NCBI GenBank assembly: GCA_024275795.1
Contig: JAJRYJ010000109.1
Coordinates: 1-50,746, forward strand
DNA: 50,746 nucleotides
Direction: 5' to 3'
Source of the DNA: Actinomycetes bacterium
GTDB lineage: Bacteria > Actinomycetota > Thermoleophilia > BMS3ABIN01
This document shows positions 8,381 to 17,584 of the stretch, piece by piece; within the stretch, counting starts at the first letter, position 1; each line of letters begins with the position of its first letter. Below the pieces are notes generated by a model. That model was not told where the DNA came from and made no database searches. It was given only the letters and a program-made list of their open reading frames with translations. The position numbers and the translations under genes are program-made.

Positions 8381-9789
8381 GCCGGTTTCGGCGTCCATAG
8401 GCCCACCGGCGGCCACCGGCGGCTGTCATAGGTCCGCCGATAGCTGTCCGCAAGCGCCCCGTCGAGTATCTCCAGGGAGGCGCGGTCCTCCTCGAAGACG
8501 ACCACCGGGTAGGCCCTGCGCGAGATATCCTGCTCGATACCGCTGAAAAGCCGCTGCGCATCCTCTTCCCCGCGGCGGTATTTCTCCTCCCAGAGGAACT
8601 GGTCGAAGAACCTGCGGGCCACGGGCCTGTCCGCCTCGAGGGCGTAACAGCCGGGGACCAGTGACGCCTCCCCGGGGGCGCTGGCGCTCTCGATGGTGTC
8701 GGCGATTACCGCCACGTCGCCGGCGTTGCTGCGGTTGATGAGGACGCGGTCCTTGCTCACCATGCCGACAACGGAAACCAGCAGCAGCGCCATCGCCAGC
8801 GCCGCCGCCGGCCTGCCGCGGCCGGCCGGCCCCATGATCCCCCAGGCCGCGAGCAGCGCCAGGGCCGGTTCCACCAGCAGGTAGAGGTTGGTGTCGTGGC
8901 CGTCGGCGAAGAGGGTGAGCAGCACGGCCGCCCCCGCCGCCAGCCACCCCAGCAACAGCAACAGGCCCCCCGGGGCGTGCCGGCGCCTCAGGAAGTCCAC
9001 GGCGAACCAGAGGCCGGGAGCGGCGGCCACCAGCAGCGGCCAGTCGATCTGCCAGATGCGCAGGAGCCCCTCGTGGAAATTGGCGAAGCTGTAGCCCTTG
9101 CTCGCCTGGGCCAAGATGATGTCGTCCAGGTATGCCCCCGCGGTCAGCAGCTCCAGGGCCAGCACCGCCAGCAGGGAGCCGCCCAGCGTCAGCTCGAGGA
9201 AAAGGCCCAGCTCGGGACGGCGGAAGCGGTGGACGTAGAGGATGAAAACCAGCAGCAACGGCAGGAAGGTCAGCTTGGTGAGCAGGGCGAGGATGCACAG
9301 GAGCCCGGCGGCCGCCAGCCGCCTGCGGCCCTGCCCCAGCAGCAGCGCCATGGAGGCCACCGCCAGCAGCGCCACCAGCGAGTCCTGGATAAACAGCTTG
9401 GAGAAGTAGATGCCGAGCGGCGCGAACAGGGTGAAGGCCCCGGCGAGGAAGGCGATGTCGTCCCTGCCCGTCAGCCGGAGCGCCAGCTTCCACACCGCCA
9501 GCCCCAGGCAGGCCAGCACCAGCAGGCTGAAGACGCGGAAGGGAATGACCCCGGCGCCGAACCAGGAAAGGGGAGCGCCCGCAACATACAGCAACGGCGG
9601 ATGGGCGGCCAGGAAGTCACGATAGGGGATCAGGCCGCCCGCGATGGCGTCGGCGGATATCAGGTAGGCGCTGTCCGCCGCGTCGAGGCAGCTGTGGTCG
9701 ACACCGCCCAGGTTGAGCGCAAGGAAGAGGCCGGTCAGGAAGTAGAAGGCGGAGCGGTATGGCCGCGAGAACCTGCCGGGACCGCCCAT
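8302..9789 (-). CDS. Glycosyltransferase family 39-like membrane protein
   Basis: Multi-TM with N-terminal LIPYRDFLAAHPPLLYVAGAPLSWF motif and GIYFSKLFIQDSLVALLAVASM; C-terminus overlaps the convergent phasin-like gene. Confidence 0.8.
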   Translation of the reverse strand: MGGPGRFSRPYRSAFYFLTGLFLALNLGGVDHSCLDAADSAYLISADAIAGGLIPYRDFLAAHPPLLYVAGAPLSWFGAGVIPFRVFSLLVLACLGLAVWKLALRLTGRDDIAFLAGAFTLFAPLGIYFSKLFIQDSLVALLAVASMALLLGQGRRRLAAAGLLCILALLTKLTFLPLLLVFILYVHRFRRPELGLFLELTLGGSLLAVLALELLTAGAYLDDIILAQASKGYSFANFHEGLLRIWQIDWPLLVAAAPGLWFAVDFLRRRHAPGGLLLLLGWLAAGAAVLLTLFADGHDTNLYLLVEPALALLAAWGIMGPAGRGRPAAALAMALLLVSVVGMVSKDRVLINRSNAGDVAVIADTIESASAPGEASLVPGCYALEADRPVARRFFDQFLWEEKYRRGEEDAQRLFSGIEQDISRRAYPVVVFEEDRASLEILDGALADSYRRTYDSRRWPPVGLWTPKPAQDGSSSSVVVLENPVGGSSTGDCLL

Positions 9790-9792
9790 GTC

Positions 9793-10488
9793 CTAGCAGC
9801 AGTTCCCGGAGACCGCCTTCAGGTCGGCGAGCCTGCTGCAGCCGTCAGCCTCTCCGCGGCACGGTGTAACCGGTGAAGGGGCCGGCGCCGGGCGCTTGAT
9901 GCGCTCCAGCAGCCTCAGCCTGTGCCTGTGGCGCTGCGCGTGCTCCCCCGAGCGTTCTATCCCGCCCAGCTCCAGGCGCATGAGCTGCACCCCGTTGGAC
10001 GACCGGGCCGGGTAGAAACCGCTCTCCCGCAGCAGTTCGCTTTCGAAGAGGTGTCCGGGATGCTGTTGCGGCTGCTCGCAGGAACAGAAGGCTTCCACCG
10101 CTTCTACCTCGAGCTCCTGCAGCGCCGCCAGCGCCGCCAGCAGCAGGCTCTTGCGCAGGGCCGGCAGCGAGTCATCGGTCGCCCTGCTGCAGCTGATGAG
10201 CATGGCGTCCGTGGAAAGGGGACCGCAGGGCAGCTTCTCCATGCCGGGGAAGAGGACAGAGGGTCCGTACTGGATCATCCCCAACGGCCGGTCGTCCATC
10301 AGCGCCAGCTTGCCCCAGCCTCCGAACAGCTCCTCCGCGCGGCGCTCCCAGGCCTCCCGCTCTGCCGGGGAAGGCCAGCCACCCTCACGCCCCTGCCACC
10401 AGCCGCATCCGCGGCAATCGTCAGGGAGGAAGTGGGATGTGGTCCTGTCGAGGCTCTTGAGTTGGAATATCATCTTGCCGTCATCCAC
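9793..10488 (-). CDS. GNAT-like acetyltransferase / hypothetical protein
   Basis: 231-aa ORF; CRGCGWWQ..., LMDDRPLGMIQYGPSVLFP, LRESGFYPARSSNGVQLMRLEL, GNAT-like layout. Confidence 0.6.
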   Translation of the reverse strand: MDDGKMIFQLKSLDRTTSHFLPDDCRGCGWWQGREGGWPSPAEREAWERRAEELFGGWGKLALMDDRPLGMIQYGPSVLFPGMEKLPCGPLSTDAMLISCSRATDDSLPALRKSLLLAALAALQELEVEAVEAFCSCEQPQQHPGHLFESELLRESGFYPARSSNGVQLMRLELGGIERSGEHAQRHRHRLRLLERIKRPAPAPSPVTPCRGEADGCSRLADLKAVSGNCC

Positions 10489-10598
10489 CCTGTCCTTTTC
10501 CAGGTCCTTCGCGTCCCGCCGTTGCGACCAGTCATCGACCGGCTGGACGCTTCCCCTTATTATAGCTCAAGTAAAGCGCCGTTGGGGCGCCGATCAAC

Positions 10599-11540
10599 TC
10601 AGTGCCCGGCCGCCAGCTCCAGCAGCGTGATCTCGGGCCGGCTCAGCAGCCTGAACGGCACCAGGGTGGTGCCGACACCGCGCGATACGTGCAGGATGGT
10701 GCCGGGGAACTGGTAGATGCCGTCGGCGTACTCGGAGCCTGATGATGACAGCAGCACCTTGCCCCGGGAAGGATGGGGGACGCATATCTGGCCGCCGTGC
10801 GTATGGCCCGAAAGCACAAGATGGAAAAGCCCGCCGTCCAGTTCGGAGATGACATCGGGCGCGTGGGAGAGCAGTATCCGCAGCGCCGCCTCCGGGTCGG
10901 CCTCGCCGCGGACAGCGTCCAGGTCCGCGAGGCCGTACTGGAGCTCGTCGATGCCGCATACCTGTATGGCCCCGCCGCCGTGCTGGACGCGGGCGCATTC
11001 GTTCTCCAGCAGCCGGATGCCGGACCGCTGGAGCAGTTGCCGGTTGAGGCTGACCGTGGCCGCGAGTTCGTCGGGCTCCAGCTCGCGCATGACGATGCGG
11101 CTCCTGCCCGTGGCCCGGTTGACGAAGTCCTGTATCACGGTCTTGCGCAGCCCGTGGTCGTGGTTCCCGAGGACGGCGAACTTGCCCAGGGGAGCTTCGA
11201 CCTGCGACAGGAGCGCCAGGTGGGGGCGCAGGTCCCGCTTCTTGTCGGTCATGTCGCCCGTGAACAGGACCAGGTCCGGCTCGCAGCCACGGGCGGCCTG
11301 GACGAACTTGGAGATGGCGCGGCTGTTGGGGCCGGGGACGCCGGCATGCAGGTCGCTCACGTGCAGCAGCCTCAGGCCTGACAGCGCCGCCGGCAGACCC
11401 GGCAGCGTCAGCCGCCGGTGTACCAGGCGCAGCCATTGGGCTTCGAACACCATGTAGACCGAGGTGGCCGCCCCCAGGCCGATGCCGAGCCGGAGCAGCC
11501 GTGCCGCGAGGCTGAAGCTATTCCTCCTCCTGGGCCTCAA
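10599..11540 (-). CDS. Metallophosphoesterase (YkuE-like, membrane-anchored)
   Basis: LRLLHVSDLHAG, LVLFTGDMTD, FAVLGNHDHG, ILLSHAPD, LVLSGHTHGGQI metallophosphatase motifs. Confidence 0.93.
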   Translation of the reverse strand: MRPRRRNSFSLAARLLRLGIGLGAATSVYMVFEAQWLRLVHRRLTLPGLPAALSGLRLLHVSDLHAGVPGPNSRAISKFVQAARGCEPDLVLFTGDMTDKKRDLRPHLALLSQVEAPLGKFAVLGNHDHGLRKTVIQDFVNRATGRSRIVMRELEPDELAATVSLNRQLLQRSGIRLLENECARVQHGGGAIQVCGIDELQYGLADLDAVRGEADPEAALRILLSHAPDVISELDGGLFHLVLSGHTHGGQICVPHPSRGKVLLSSSGSEYADGIYQFPGTILHVSRGVGTTLVPFRLLSRPEITLLELAAGH

Positions 11541-11778
11541 TCTCGGCCTTCAGTCGGGCGCTGGTCTCCTCGATGCGGGCCTTGAGGTCCTCGTCGGAGG
11601 CCGCGTCAGCCGGCAGAGGGGCGTCGGTCTCCGACCCCGGCTCGCCCGTCAGGTCCATGGTTCCCCCGAAGAGCTCCTGCCGGATCTCCCTGCCGGACTT
11701 CGGCGCCAGCATCATGCCCGTCCCGACGCCGATGCCGACGCCGAAGAGAAACAGGCTGCATCTCTTGCACATAGCCAT
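11518..11778 (-). CDS. YtxH-like small protein
   Basis: FLFGVGIGVGTGMMLAPKSGREIRQELFGG glycine-rich TM plus APxSGxExRxxL motif; C-terminal IEETSARLKAEIEAQEEE. Confidence 0.75.
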   Translation of the reverse strand: MAMCKRCSLFLFGVGIGVGTGMMLAPKSGREIRQELFGGTMDLTGEPGSETDAPLPADAASDEDLKARIEETSARLKAEIEAQEEE

Positions 11779-11974
11779 GGAAAGCCTCCCGGTAACAAGT
11801 TGATATCGCTGGAGAGAACCATTCTAGTCACTTGTTCCCCCTGTCGCAAGGAAGATGGAACGGGGAGGCGGGGAAGGAGTTGTTTACCCGCGGCAGAAAA
11901 GGAGATAAGCTGCAAACCGGCAGGACAAACGCCGCCGCCGCCGCCGGCGGGGCGATGACACGGAAAGGAGCGCC

Positions 11975-12526
11975 ATGGCCTGGATTATCGTGATCGCCGT
12001 TGTTGCCGTGCTGGTGATCGGGCTCATCTACACCTACAACAGCCTGGTGCGGGCGCGCAACAAGGTGGACAATTCCTGGAAGCAGATCGACGTGCAACTG
12101 AAGCGCCGTTACGACCTGATACCAAATCTGGTAGAAATGGTCAAAGACTACATGTCCTACGAGCAGGAGGTGCTGGAGAACGTCACCAGGGCCAGGGCCC
12201 AGGCCATGAGCGCCCAGGGGCCGCGGGAGCAGGGGCAGGCGGAGAACTTCCTCTCCGAGACGCTCAAATCCCTGTTCGCCGTGGCGGAGAACTACCCGGA
12301 GCTGAAGGCCAACCAGAACGTGCTCAAGCTCCAGGAGGAACTGACCTCCACCGAGAACAAGATATCCTTCGCGCGCCAGCTCTACAACGACGTGGTGATG
12401 GCCTTCAACAACAAGGTGCAGACCTTCCCCTCCAACATCGTCGCCGGGGCCTTCGGCTTCAGGGAGCGGGAATACTTCGAGATTCCCGAGGGCCAGAGCG
12501 AGCCCGTGGCGGTGGACCTGCGCTAG
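11975..12526 (+). CDS. lemA: LemA family protein
   Basis: YNSLVRARNKVDNSWKQIDVQLKRRYDLIPNLVEMVKDYMSYEQEVLENVTRARA, hallmark LemA. Confidence 0.96.
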   Translation: MAWIIVIAVVAVLVIGLIYTYNSLVRARNKVDNSWKQIDVQLKRRYDLIPNLVEMVKDYMSYEQEVLENVTRARAQAMSAQGPREQGQAENFLSETLKSLFAVAENYPELKANQNVLKLQEELTSTENKISFARQLYNDVVMAFNNKVQTFPSNIVAGAFGFREREYFEIPEGQSEPVAVDLR

Positions 12527-12547
12527 GCGGGTCGCAGGCGCCGGCAG

Positions 12548-13477
12548 ATGTACGAACAGATAGCGAAAAACAAGCGTCTCTCCTACCTGCTGATAGCGGG
12601 GACAGCGGCGTTGCTGCTGCTGATGGGCTTCGCCATCGGTTACGCCACCGGCTTCGGCTATTTCGGCGTCATCTTCGCCGCCGCCATCGCCCTGGTGATG
12701 GGCCTCTCCAGCTATTACAGGGGGGACCGGATGGTGCTGGCCGCCAGCCGCGCCCGGCGCGTCAGCCACGACGATGAACCCCAGCTATACAACGTGGTGG
12801 AAGAGATGGCCATCGCCTCCGGCAACCCCATGCCCGCCGTCTACGTCATCCCCGACTCGGCGCCCAACGCCTTCGCCACCGGCAGGAACCCGGAGCACTC
12901 CTCCATCGCCGTCACCCAGGGCCTGATGGACAAGCTCAACCGCGAGGAGCTGCAGGGGGTCATCGGCCATGAGATGTCCCACGTGCGCAACTACGACATC
13001 CTCTACGCGACCCTGGTGGGCATCCTCGTGGGCACGATCGTGCTGATGGCTGATTTCTTCCTGCGCTGGAGCTTCTGGACCGGCGGCGGCCGCAGGGGGC
13101 GCGGCGGCGGCAGCAGCAGCGGCGGTTACTTCCAGATAATCATGCTGGTGGTGGCGCTGGTGATGGCCATCCTCGCCCCGCTGGCGGCGCGGGCGGTACA
13201 GCTGGCCATCTCGCGCAAGCGCGAGTACCTGGCCGACGCTTCCGCCGTGGAGCTGACGCGCAACCCCCTGGGCCTGGCCAGCGCTCTGGAGAAGATAGCC
13301 AACGACCAGGACGTGCTGGAGTCGGCCAACCGCGCCACGGCCCACCTCTACATCGCCAACCCGGTGAAGAAGTTCGAGAAGCGGGCCAGGAGCATGTTCA
13401 GCAGCCATCCGCCGATACAGATGCGCATCCAGACGCTCAGGGCCATGGCCGGCGCGCCACCGGCGTCCCCCGCCTGA
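12548..13477 (+). CDS. htpX: M48 family zinc metalloprotease HtpX
   Basis: VIGHEMSHVRNYDILYAT (HExxH), SRKREYLADASAVELTRNP, multi-TM. Confidence 0.95.
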   Translation: MYEQIAKNKRLSYLLIAGTAALLLLMGFAIGYATGFGYFGVIFAAAIALVMGLSSYYRGDRMVLAASRARRVSHDDEPQLYNVVEEMAIASGNPMPAVYVIPDSAPNAFATGRNPEHSSIAVTQGLMDKLNREELQGVIGHEMSHVRNYDILYATLVGILVGTIVLMADFFLRWSFWTGGGRRGRGGGSSSGGYFQIIMLVVALVMAILAPLAARAVQLAISRKREYLADASAVELTRNPLGLASALEKIANDQDVLESANRATAHLYIANPVKKFEKRARSMFSSHPPIQMRIQTLRAMAGAPPASPA

Positions 13478-13596
13478 GCGGTACGGCCGCAGCGACGGTT
13501 CCATCTGCCGCCCGAGCGGCTTGCCATTCCCCGCCTGCGGGGATAAGATTTACCTCCACCGTCCGCCCCTCCTGTCACATCCTTTCATCACGAGGG

Positions 13597-14295
13597 GTGT
13601 TTTTCTTGAGCCAGGTCTATGGAAGCAGCGACATGCCCGCGGCCGCCGGCACGGGGCCGCAGACGCCGGGCGAGGCCGAAGACATCGTCCAGGTAAACGC
13701 AGAATCACTTTCCGACGACGAGCTGGTGGGCCTGGTGCTCGACCAGGACTGCGCTTCGCAGGACATGCTGCGGGTCTCACGTGAAATCTTCGCGCACTTC
13801 GCGGGTCGGTCCATATCGGCGGTGGCTGCAGAGGAACTGGGTTCGCGCTGCGGCCTGCCGCCTGCGGCGGCAGGCCGCATCTCCGCCTCGCTGGAGCTGG
13901 CGCGCCGCCTGCTGATGCCCGACGAGAGCCGGGGCGGCATCCGCTCGCCGCGTGACGCCTGCCGCATGGTGTCGCATATCCGCAACGAGGAAAAGGAGCA
14001 TTTACTCGCCCTTTACCTGAACGCGCGCAATCTGCTGATACACGAGGAGACCATATCCATCGGCAGCCTGAACGCCAACATAGTGCATCCACGCGAGGTC
14101 TTCAGACCGGCGATATCGGCTTCGGCTGCCGCGATAGTGCTGGCGCACAACCATCCATCAGGGGATGTATCGCCGAGCCAGGAGGACCTGCGGCTGACGA
14201 CCCGCATGGTGGAGGCCGGGCGTCTGCTGGGTATCGAGGTGCTGGACCACGTTATCGTCTCGAAGTGCAGCTATCTCAGCTTCCGCAGCGAGTAG
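13597..14295 (+). CDS. radC: RadC-like JAB domain protein
   Basis: ISIGSLNANIVHPREVFRPAISASAAAIVLAHNHPSGDVSPSQEDLRLTTRMVEAGRLLGIEVLDHVIV; start could be GTG 13597 or TTG 13606. Confidence 0.95.
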   Translation: MFFLSQVYGSSDMPAAAGTGPQTPGEAEDIVQVNAESLSDDELVGLVLDQDCASQDMLRVSREIFAHFAGRSISAVAAEELGSRCGLPPAAAGRISASLELARRLLMPDESRGGIRSPRDACRMVSHIRNEEKEHLLALYLNARNLLIHEETISIGSLNANIVHPREVFRPAISASAAAIVLAHNHPSGDVSPSQEDLRLTTRMVEAGRLLGIEVLDHVIVSKCSYLSFRSE

Positions 14296-14354
14296 TACCT
14301 GTGAAGCGGCGCGTGAGACGGAGCTCCAATCAAAGATGAAAACAGACTCCACTT

Positions 14355-14590
14355 TGTGGAAAACAGCACAGCACGGATTTCGGGGGTGGTTTCAGGCCCG
14401 AAGAGAGAAGCTTTATTAATCCGGATAATCATTATTCATCTGCTTCTAATTGGTAAATCGCCAATATGCAGGCATTTAACTCAATGTGAGCCTTATCGAC
14501 TTACTTTGTAGGATTTACAGGGGGCATATATCGGACCATGCTGAACAGGGGAAAATCGTAACATCGAAAAAGTTATCCACAATATCCACA
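14355..14590. promoter_or_regulatory. DnaA-box-like cluster in AT-richer spacer (candidate origin-like region)
   Basis: TTATCCACA at 14573-14581 directly abutting ATATCCACA at 14582-14590; TGTGGAAAA (reverse of TTTTCCACA) at 14355-14363; between radC and rpmH. Confidence 0.45.
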
Positions 14591-14704
14591 GGCGGCGACA
14601 GTCTGCAAAGGGCGGGCAATCCCCGAAAAAATGGGCGCATTTGACTTTATTTGGAGCCTGTCTGTATACTTTCAGGTCGGTTTACCAGAAACCCGGGAGA
14701 GATC

Positions 14705-14839
14705 TTGAAACGGACATACCAGCCCAATAAAAGGAAAAGGAAGAAAGCCCACGGATTCCGCAAGCGCGCCAGCACCAGGGCGGGCCGCCGGGTCCTTAAA
14801 AGGCGCAGGGCAAAGGGGAGAAAGAGCCTTTCAGCGTAG
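14705..14839 (+). CDS. rpmH: 50S ribosomal protein L34
   Basis: TTG start after GGGAGAG; (M)[43 protein letters not shown], canonical L34 length and sequence. Confidence 0.98.
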   Translation: MKRTYQPNKRKRKKAHGFRKRASTRAGRRVLKRRRAKGRKSLSA

Positions 14840-14851
14840 CCCATCCATCCC

Positions 14852-15220
14852 GTGAACAGGAAACATCGATTGAGCCGGTCGGCCGATTTTGAACGGGCCT
14901 ACCGCCAGGGAAAATCGGTAGCGGGCCGGTATGCGGTACTTTATTTTTTTAACAGGACGCCGGCGACGGGAGAGGATGAGCCGCGGCTCGGAGTCTCCGT
15001 ATCCAGAAAGGTCGGCGGCGCCGTCACGCGCAACAGGGTCAAGCGCACCCTGAAGGAATCGTTCCAGGCGCTGCGGGAGGAGCTGGCGCCCGGCTACGAC
15101 TATGTGATTATCGCCCGTCCAGGGCTGGCGGAGTTTATCGAAAAGAGCCAGTTCGAAGATGTCGCCGAGATGACGGCGGACCTCTTCAGGCGGGCTGACC
15201 TGATCCAGGAAGCGGACTGA
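14852..15220 (+). CDS. rnpA: Ribonuclease P protein component
   Basis: [32 protein letters not shown]...[25 protein letters not shown]. Confidence 0.97.
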   Translation: MNRKHRLSRSADFERAYRQGKSVAGRYAVLYFFNRTPATGEDEPRLGVSVSRKVGGAVTRNRVKRTLKESFQALREELAPGYDYVIIARPGLAEFIEKSQFEDVAEMTADLFRRADLIQEAD

Positions 15221-15221
15221 A

Positions 15222-15443
15222 TTGAAACGAATACCCATTTTCCTCGTTGGCCTCTACCAGAGGTTGATATCGCCCCTGTTTCCGAGGCGCTGCAAGTACT
15301 ACCCCACCTGCTCCCAGTATGCCATCGACGCCGTGCGGGAGTGGGGGCTGTTCCGCGGCGGGGCCATGTCGCTGTGGCGCCTGCTGCGCTGCAATCCGTT
15401 CTCTCACGGCGGCCATGATCCGGTGAGGAGGCGCAGCGGTTGA
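15222..15443 (+). CDS. yidD: Membrane protein insertion efficiency factor YidD
   Basis: [61 protein letters not shown]. Confidence 0.97.
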   Translation: MKRIPIFLVGLYQRLISPLFPRRCKYYPTCSQYAIDAVREWGLFRGGAMSLWRLLRCNPFSHGGHDPVRRRSG

Positions 15444-16306
15444 CCGGCGTTTTCTCCTTCCTGATCGAGCCACTCGCCAGGATCCTCCTGTGGATACAGG
15501 AGTTCACCGGCTTCTCCTGGGGCTGGACCATCGTCGTCCTGACGATCCTGATCCGCATCCTGCTGATACCGCTGGGGGTCAAGCAGTATACCTCCATGCG
15601 GGCGATGCAGAAGCTGCAGCCCAAGATCAAGGAACTGCAGAAGAAATACAAGGACGACAAGCAGAAGCTCAACGAAGAGACGATGAAGTTCTACCGGGAG
15701 AACAAGGTCAACCCCTTCGGCTCCTGCCTGCCGCTGCTGTTGCAGATGCCCATCTTCATCGCCCTCTACCTGCTGCTGAAGAAGACGGAGCTCTATATCG
15801 AGATCAGGCCGGACGTGAGCGTTTCCTGGCTGTGGATAAACGATATCCGCCTGAAGGACTACGCGATCATCTTCGTCTACATCGGCACCCAGTTCCTCTC
15901 CAGCAAGCTGTTGAACACAGCCACGGACAAGACCCAGCAGATGATGATGACGGTGATGCCGGCGTTCCTCGGCGTCATCTTCCTGATATCGGACTTCCCG
16001 GCGGGTGTCCTCATCTACTGGGTGACGACCAACGTCTGGACCATCGGCCAGCAGCTGGTCACCAAGCGGATAATCCAGTCCCGGGAAGAGGCCAACGGGG
16101 CAGCGGCGGCCGTCGCTGCATCCAGCAGCAAGGCGGTCACCGGCAAGTCCGGCTCGTCCGGTGGCGGCAAGTCCGGCAAGGGTGGCAAAGGCGGCAAGGG
16201 TGGCAAGAAGAAAAAGCCGGCCGCCCAGTCGCAAAAGTCTGATAACCGGGGCAAGAAGACCGGAGGCAAAGGCAATGGAAAAACAGGATCAAAAAAGCGC
16301 AAATGA
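15440..16306 (+). CDS. yidC: Membrane protein insertase YidC/Oxa1
   Basis: [53 protein letters not shown]...[20 protein letters not shown]; Gly/Lys-rich C-tail. Confidence 0.97.
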   Translation: MTGVFSFLIEPLARILLWIQEFTGFSWGWTIVVLTILIRILLIPLGVKQYTSMRAMQKLQPKIKELQKKYKDDKQKLNEETMKFYRENKVNPFGSCLPLLLQMPIFIALYLLLKKTELYIEIRPDVSVSWLWINDIRLKDYAIIFVYIGTQFLSSKLLNTATDKTQQMMMTVMPAFLGVIFLISDFPAGVLIYWVTTNVWTIGQQLVTKRIIQSREEANGAAAAVAASSSKAVTGKSGSSGGGKSGKGGKGGKGGKKKKPAAQSQKSDNRGKKTGGKGNGKTGSKKRK

Positions 16307-17015
16307 GATCAGGGCCGAGGGCAGGGGCAAGACCCTGGCGGACGCTGAGGCGGAGGCGCTGACCCGCCTGGAGGAAGTGGCGGGCGATTTCGACCGCGAC
16401 GAGGTCGAGCTGAGGATACTCGATGAGGGGTCAAAGGGGTTCCTGGGGATGGGCTCCAACGAGGCGCGGGTGGAGTTAGTGCTGGCGGTTGACGGCTCCG
16501 CCGCCGCGGATACGGGCGAACAGCAGCCGGCCGCCCCGGACGCAGACCCGGCGGCGGCTGCGGCGGAAGCCAGGCGGCGCCTGGCCGATTACCTTGACAG
16601 GATCATCGATGCCATCGGTATCGATAGCACTATCGAGATAACGGAAGACGAGGAGACGCTGACGGGCAACGTCAGGGGGGGAGACCTGGGAATCTTCATC
16701 GGCCGTCATGGCCAGACCATCGACGCCATCCAGTATCTGGCCAACGTGATCTCGTTCCGGGGCCTCGATGAGCGCAAGCGCGTTATCATCGATGCGGAGG
16801 ACTACCGCGAGCGGCGCCGGGACGCCCTGCACTCCCTGGCCGAGCGGGCCGTCAGCGAACTGGAGCAGGGCACGGACGAGTACGAACTCAAGCCCATGAG
16901 CGCCTCCGAGCGGCGCATCATCCACCTGTACCTGCAGGACCGGGAGAACGTTGACACCATCAGCGAGGGCAGGGACCCCTATCGCCGGGTGATCATCACC
17001 CGCGTCGACGACTGA
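16275..17015 (+). CDS. jag: Jag/KhpB RNA-binding protein (Jag-N, KH, R3H)
   Basis: LDEGSKGFLGMGSNEARVEL, GGDLGIFIGRHGQTIDAIQYLANVI, MSASERRIIHLYLQDRENVDTISEGRDPYRRVII; overlaps the end of yidC. Confidence 0.96.
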   Translation: MEKQDQKSANEIRAEGRGKTLADAEAEALTRLEEVAGDFDRDEVELRILDEGSKGFLGMGSNEARVELVLAVDGSAAADTGEQQPAAPDADPAAAAAEARRRLADYLDRIIDAIGIDSTIEITEDEETLTGNVRGGDLGIFIGRHGQTIDAIQYLANVISFRGLDERKRVIIDAEDYRERRRDALHSLAERAVSELEQGTDEYELKPMSASERRIIHLYLQDRENVDTISEGRDPYRRVIITRVDD

Positions 17016-17035
17016 GCAGTCCGGGCCGCCGCCCG

Positions 17036-17242
17036 CTATTCCACGGGATAACCGGCAGCCGTGATGGCCTGGCTGATGGTCTCGAGGGACACGGTGTTCT
17101 CATCGAAGGTGAGCTGGATCTTCTTCGTGCCCGGGTCCGCCGTGACCGATTCCACCCCGTCCAGGGCTGCCGCTGCGCTCTCTACAGCCATCTTGCAGTG
17201 ACCGCATGACATCTTGGGGGCTGTCAGTTCCACAGTCTGCAT
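17036..17242 (-). CDS. Heavy-metal-associated domain protein (CopZ-like chaperone)
   Basis: MQTVELTAPKMSCGHCKMAVESAAAALDGVESVTADPGTKKIQLTFDENTVSLETISQAITAAGYPVE; MxCGHC HMA motif. Confidence 0.93.
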   Translation of the reverse strand: MQTVELTAPKMSCGHCKMAVESAAAALDGVESVTADPGTKKIQLTFDENTVSLETISQAITAAGYPVE

Positions 17243-17287
17243 GGTGTCTCCCTTCCTCATTGGTTTATTAAAGGATATCAAACACTC

Positions 17288-17584
17288 GTGGATAAAATGA
17301 CAGGGCCGGACGGCGAGAACGGGCTGATTTCAACGAGTGAAAGGATATCCATGGAAGCCGAGAGCATTCCCGTATGGGACGAACCCGAGAACCTGTCACG
17401 CCTGCAAATGGTCTGTGAGTGGTGTGGGACCGACGTATTGCTGGAGGAGGGGGAGTTCTGCGGCGTCTGTATCGATTGCGGGATGGTGATGTTCCGCGAT
17501 GGTTCCAGCGGCCTCCGTGGGGCGCCGGGGCCGGATGACCGGCCGGCGGCACGTTGCAACCCGCGTCAGCCCGTCACCAGCTGA
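17288..17584 (+). CDS. Small hypothetical protein with zinc-ribbon-like cysteines
   Basis: CEWCGTDVLLEEGEFCGVCIDCGMVMF (three CxxC pairs); short divergent spacer from the HMA gene. Confidence 0.5.
   Translation: MDKMTGPDGENGLISTSERISMEAESIPVWDEPENLSRLQMVCEWCGTDVLLEEGEFCGVCIDCGMVMFRDGSSGLRGAPGPDDRPAARCNPRQPVTS

Noticed and set aside
8896-9876. 326-aa plus-strand ORF opposite GT39 (and similar long shadow ORFs at 3057-4094, 3856-5070, 27501-28871, 29515-31380, 33256-34341, 34357-35808, 37028-38293, 49479-50732)
   Set aside because: Antisense shadows of well-supported genes in GC-rich sequence; compositionally biased, no conserved motifs.
10594-11436. 280-aa alternative minus frame over the metallophosphoesterase
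   Set aside because: Pro/Ala/Arg/Gly-rich out-of-frame translation; the overlapping frame has all metallophosphatase motifs.
14705-14839. Global reassignment of TAG to a sense codon
   Set aside because: rpmH, lemA, radC, the CopZ-like gene, cbiO and others terminate at TAG exactly where their families normally end, so TAG functions as a stop in most genes.
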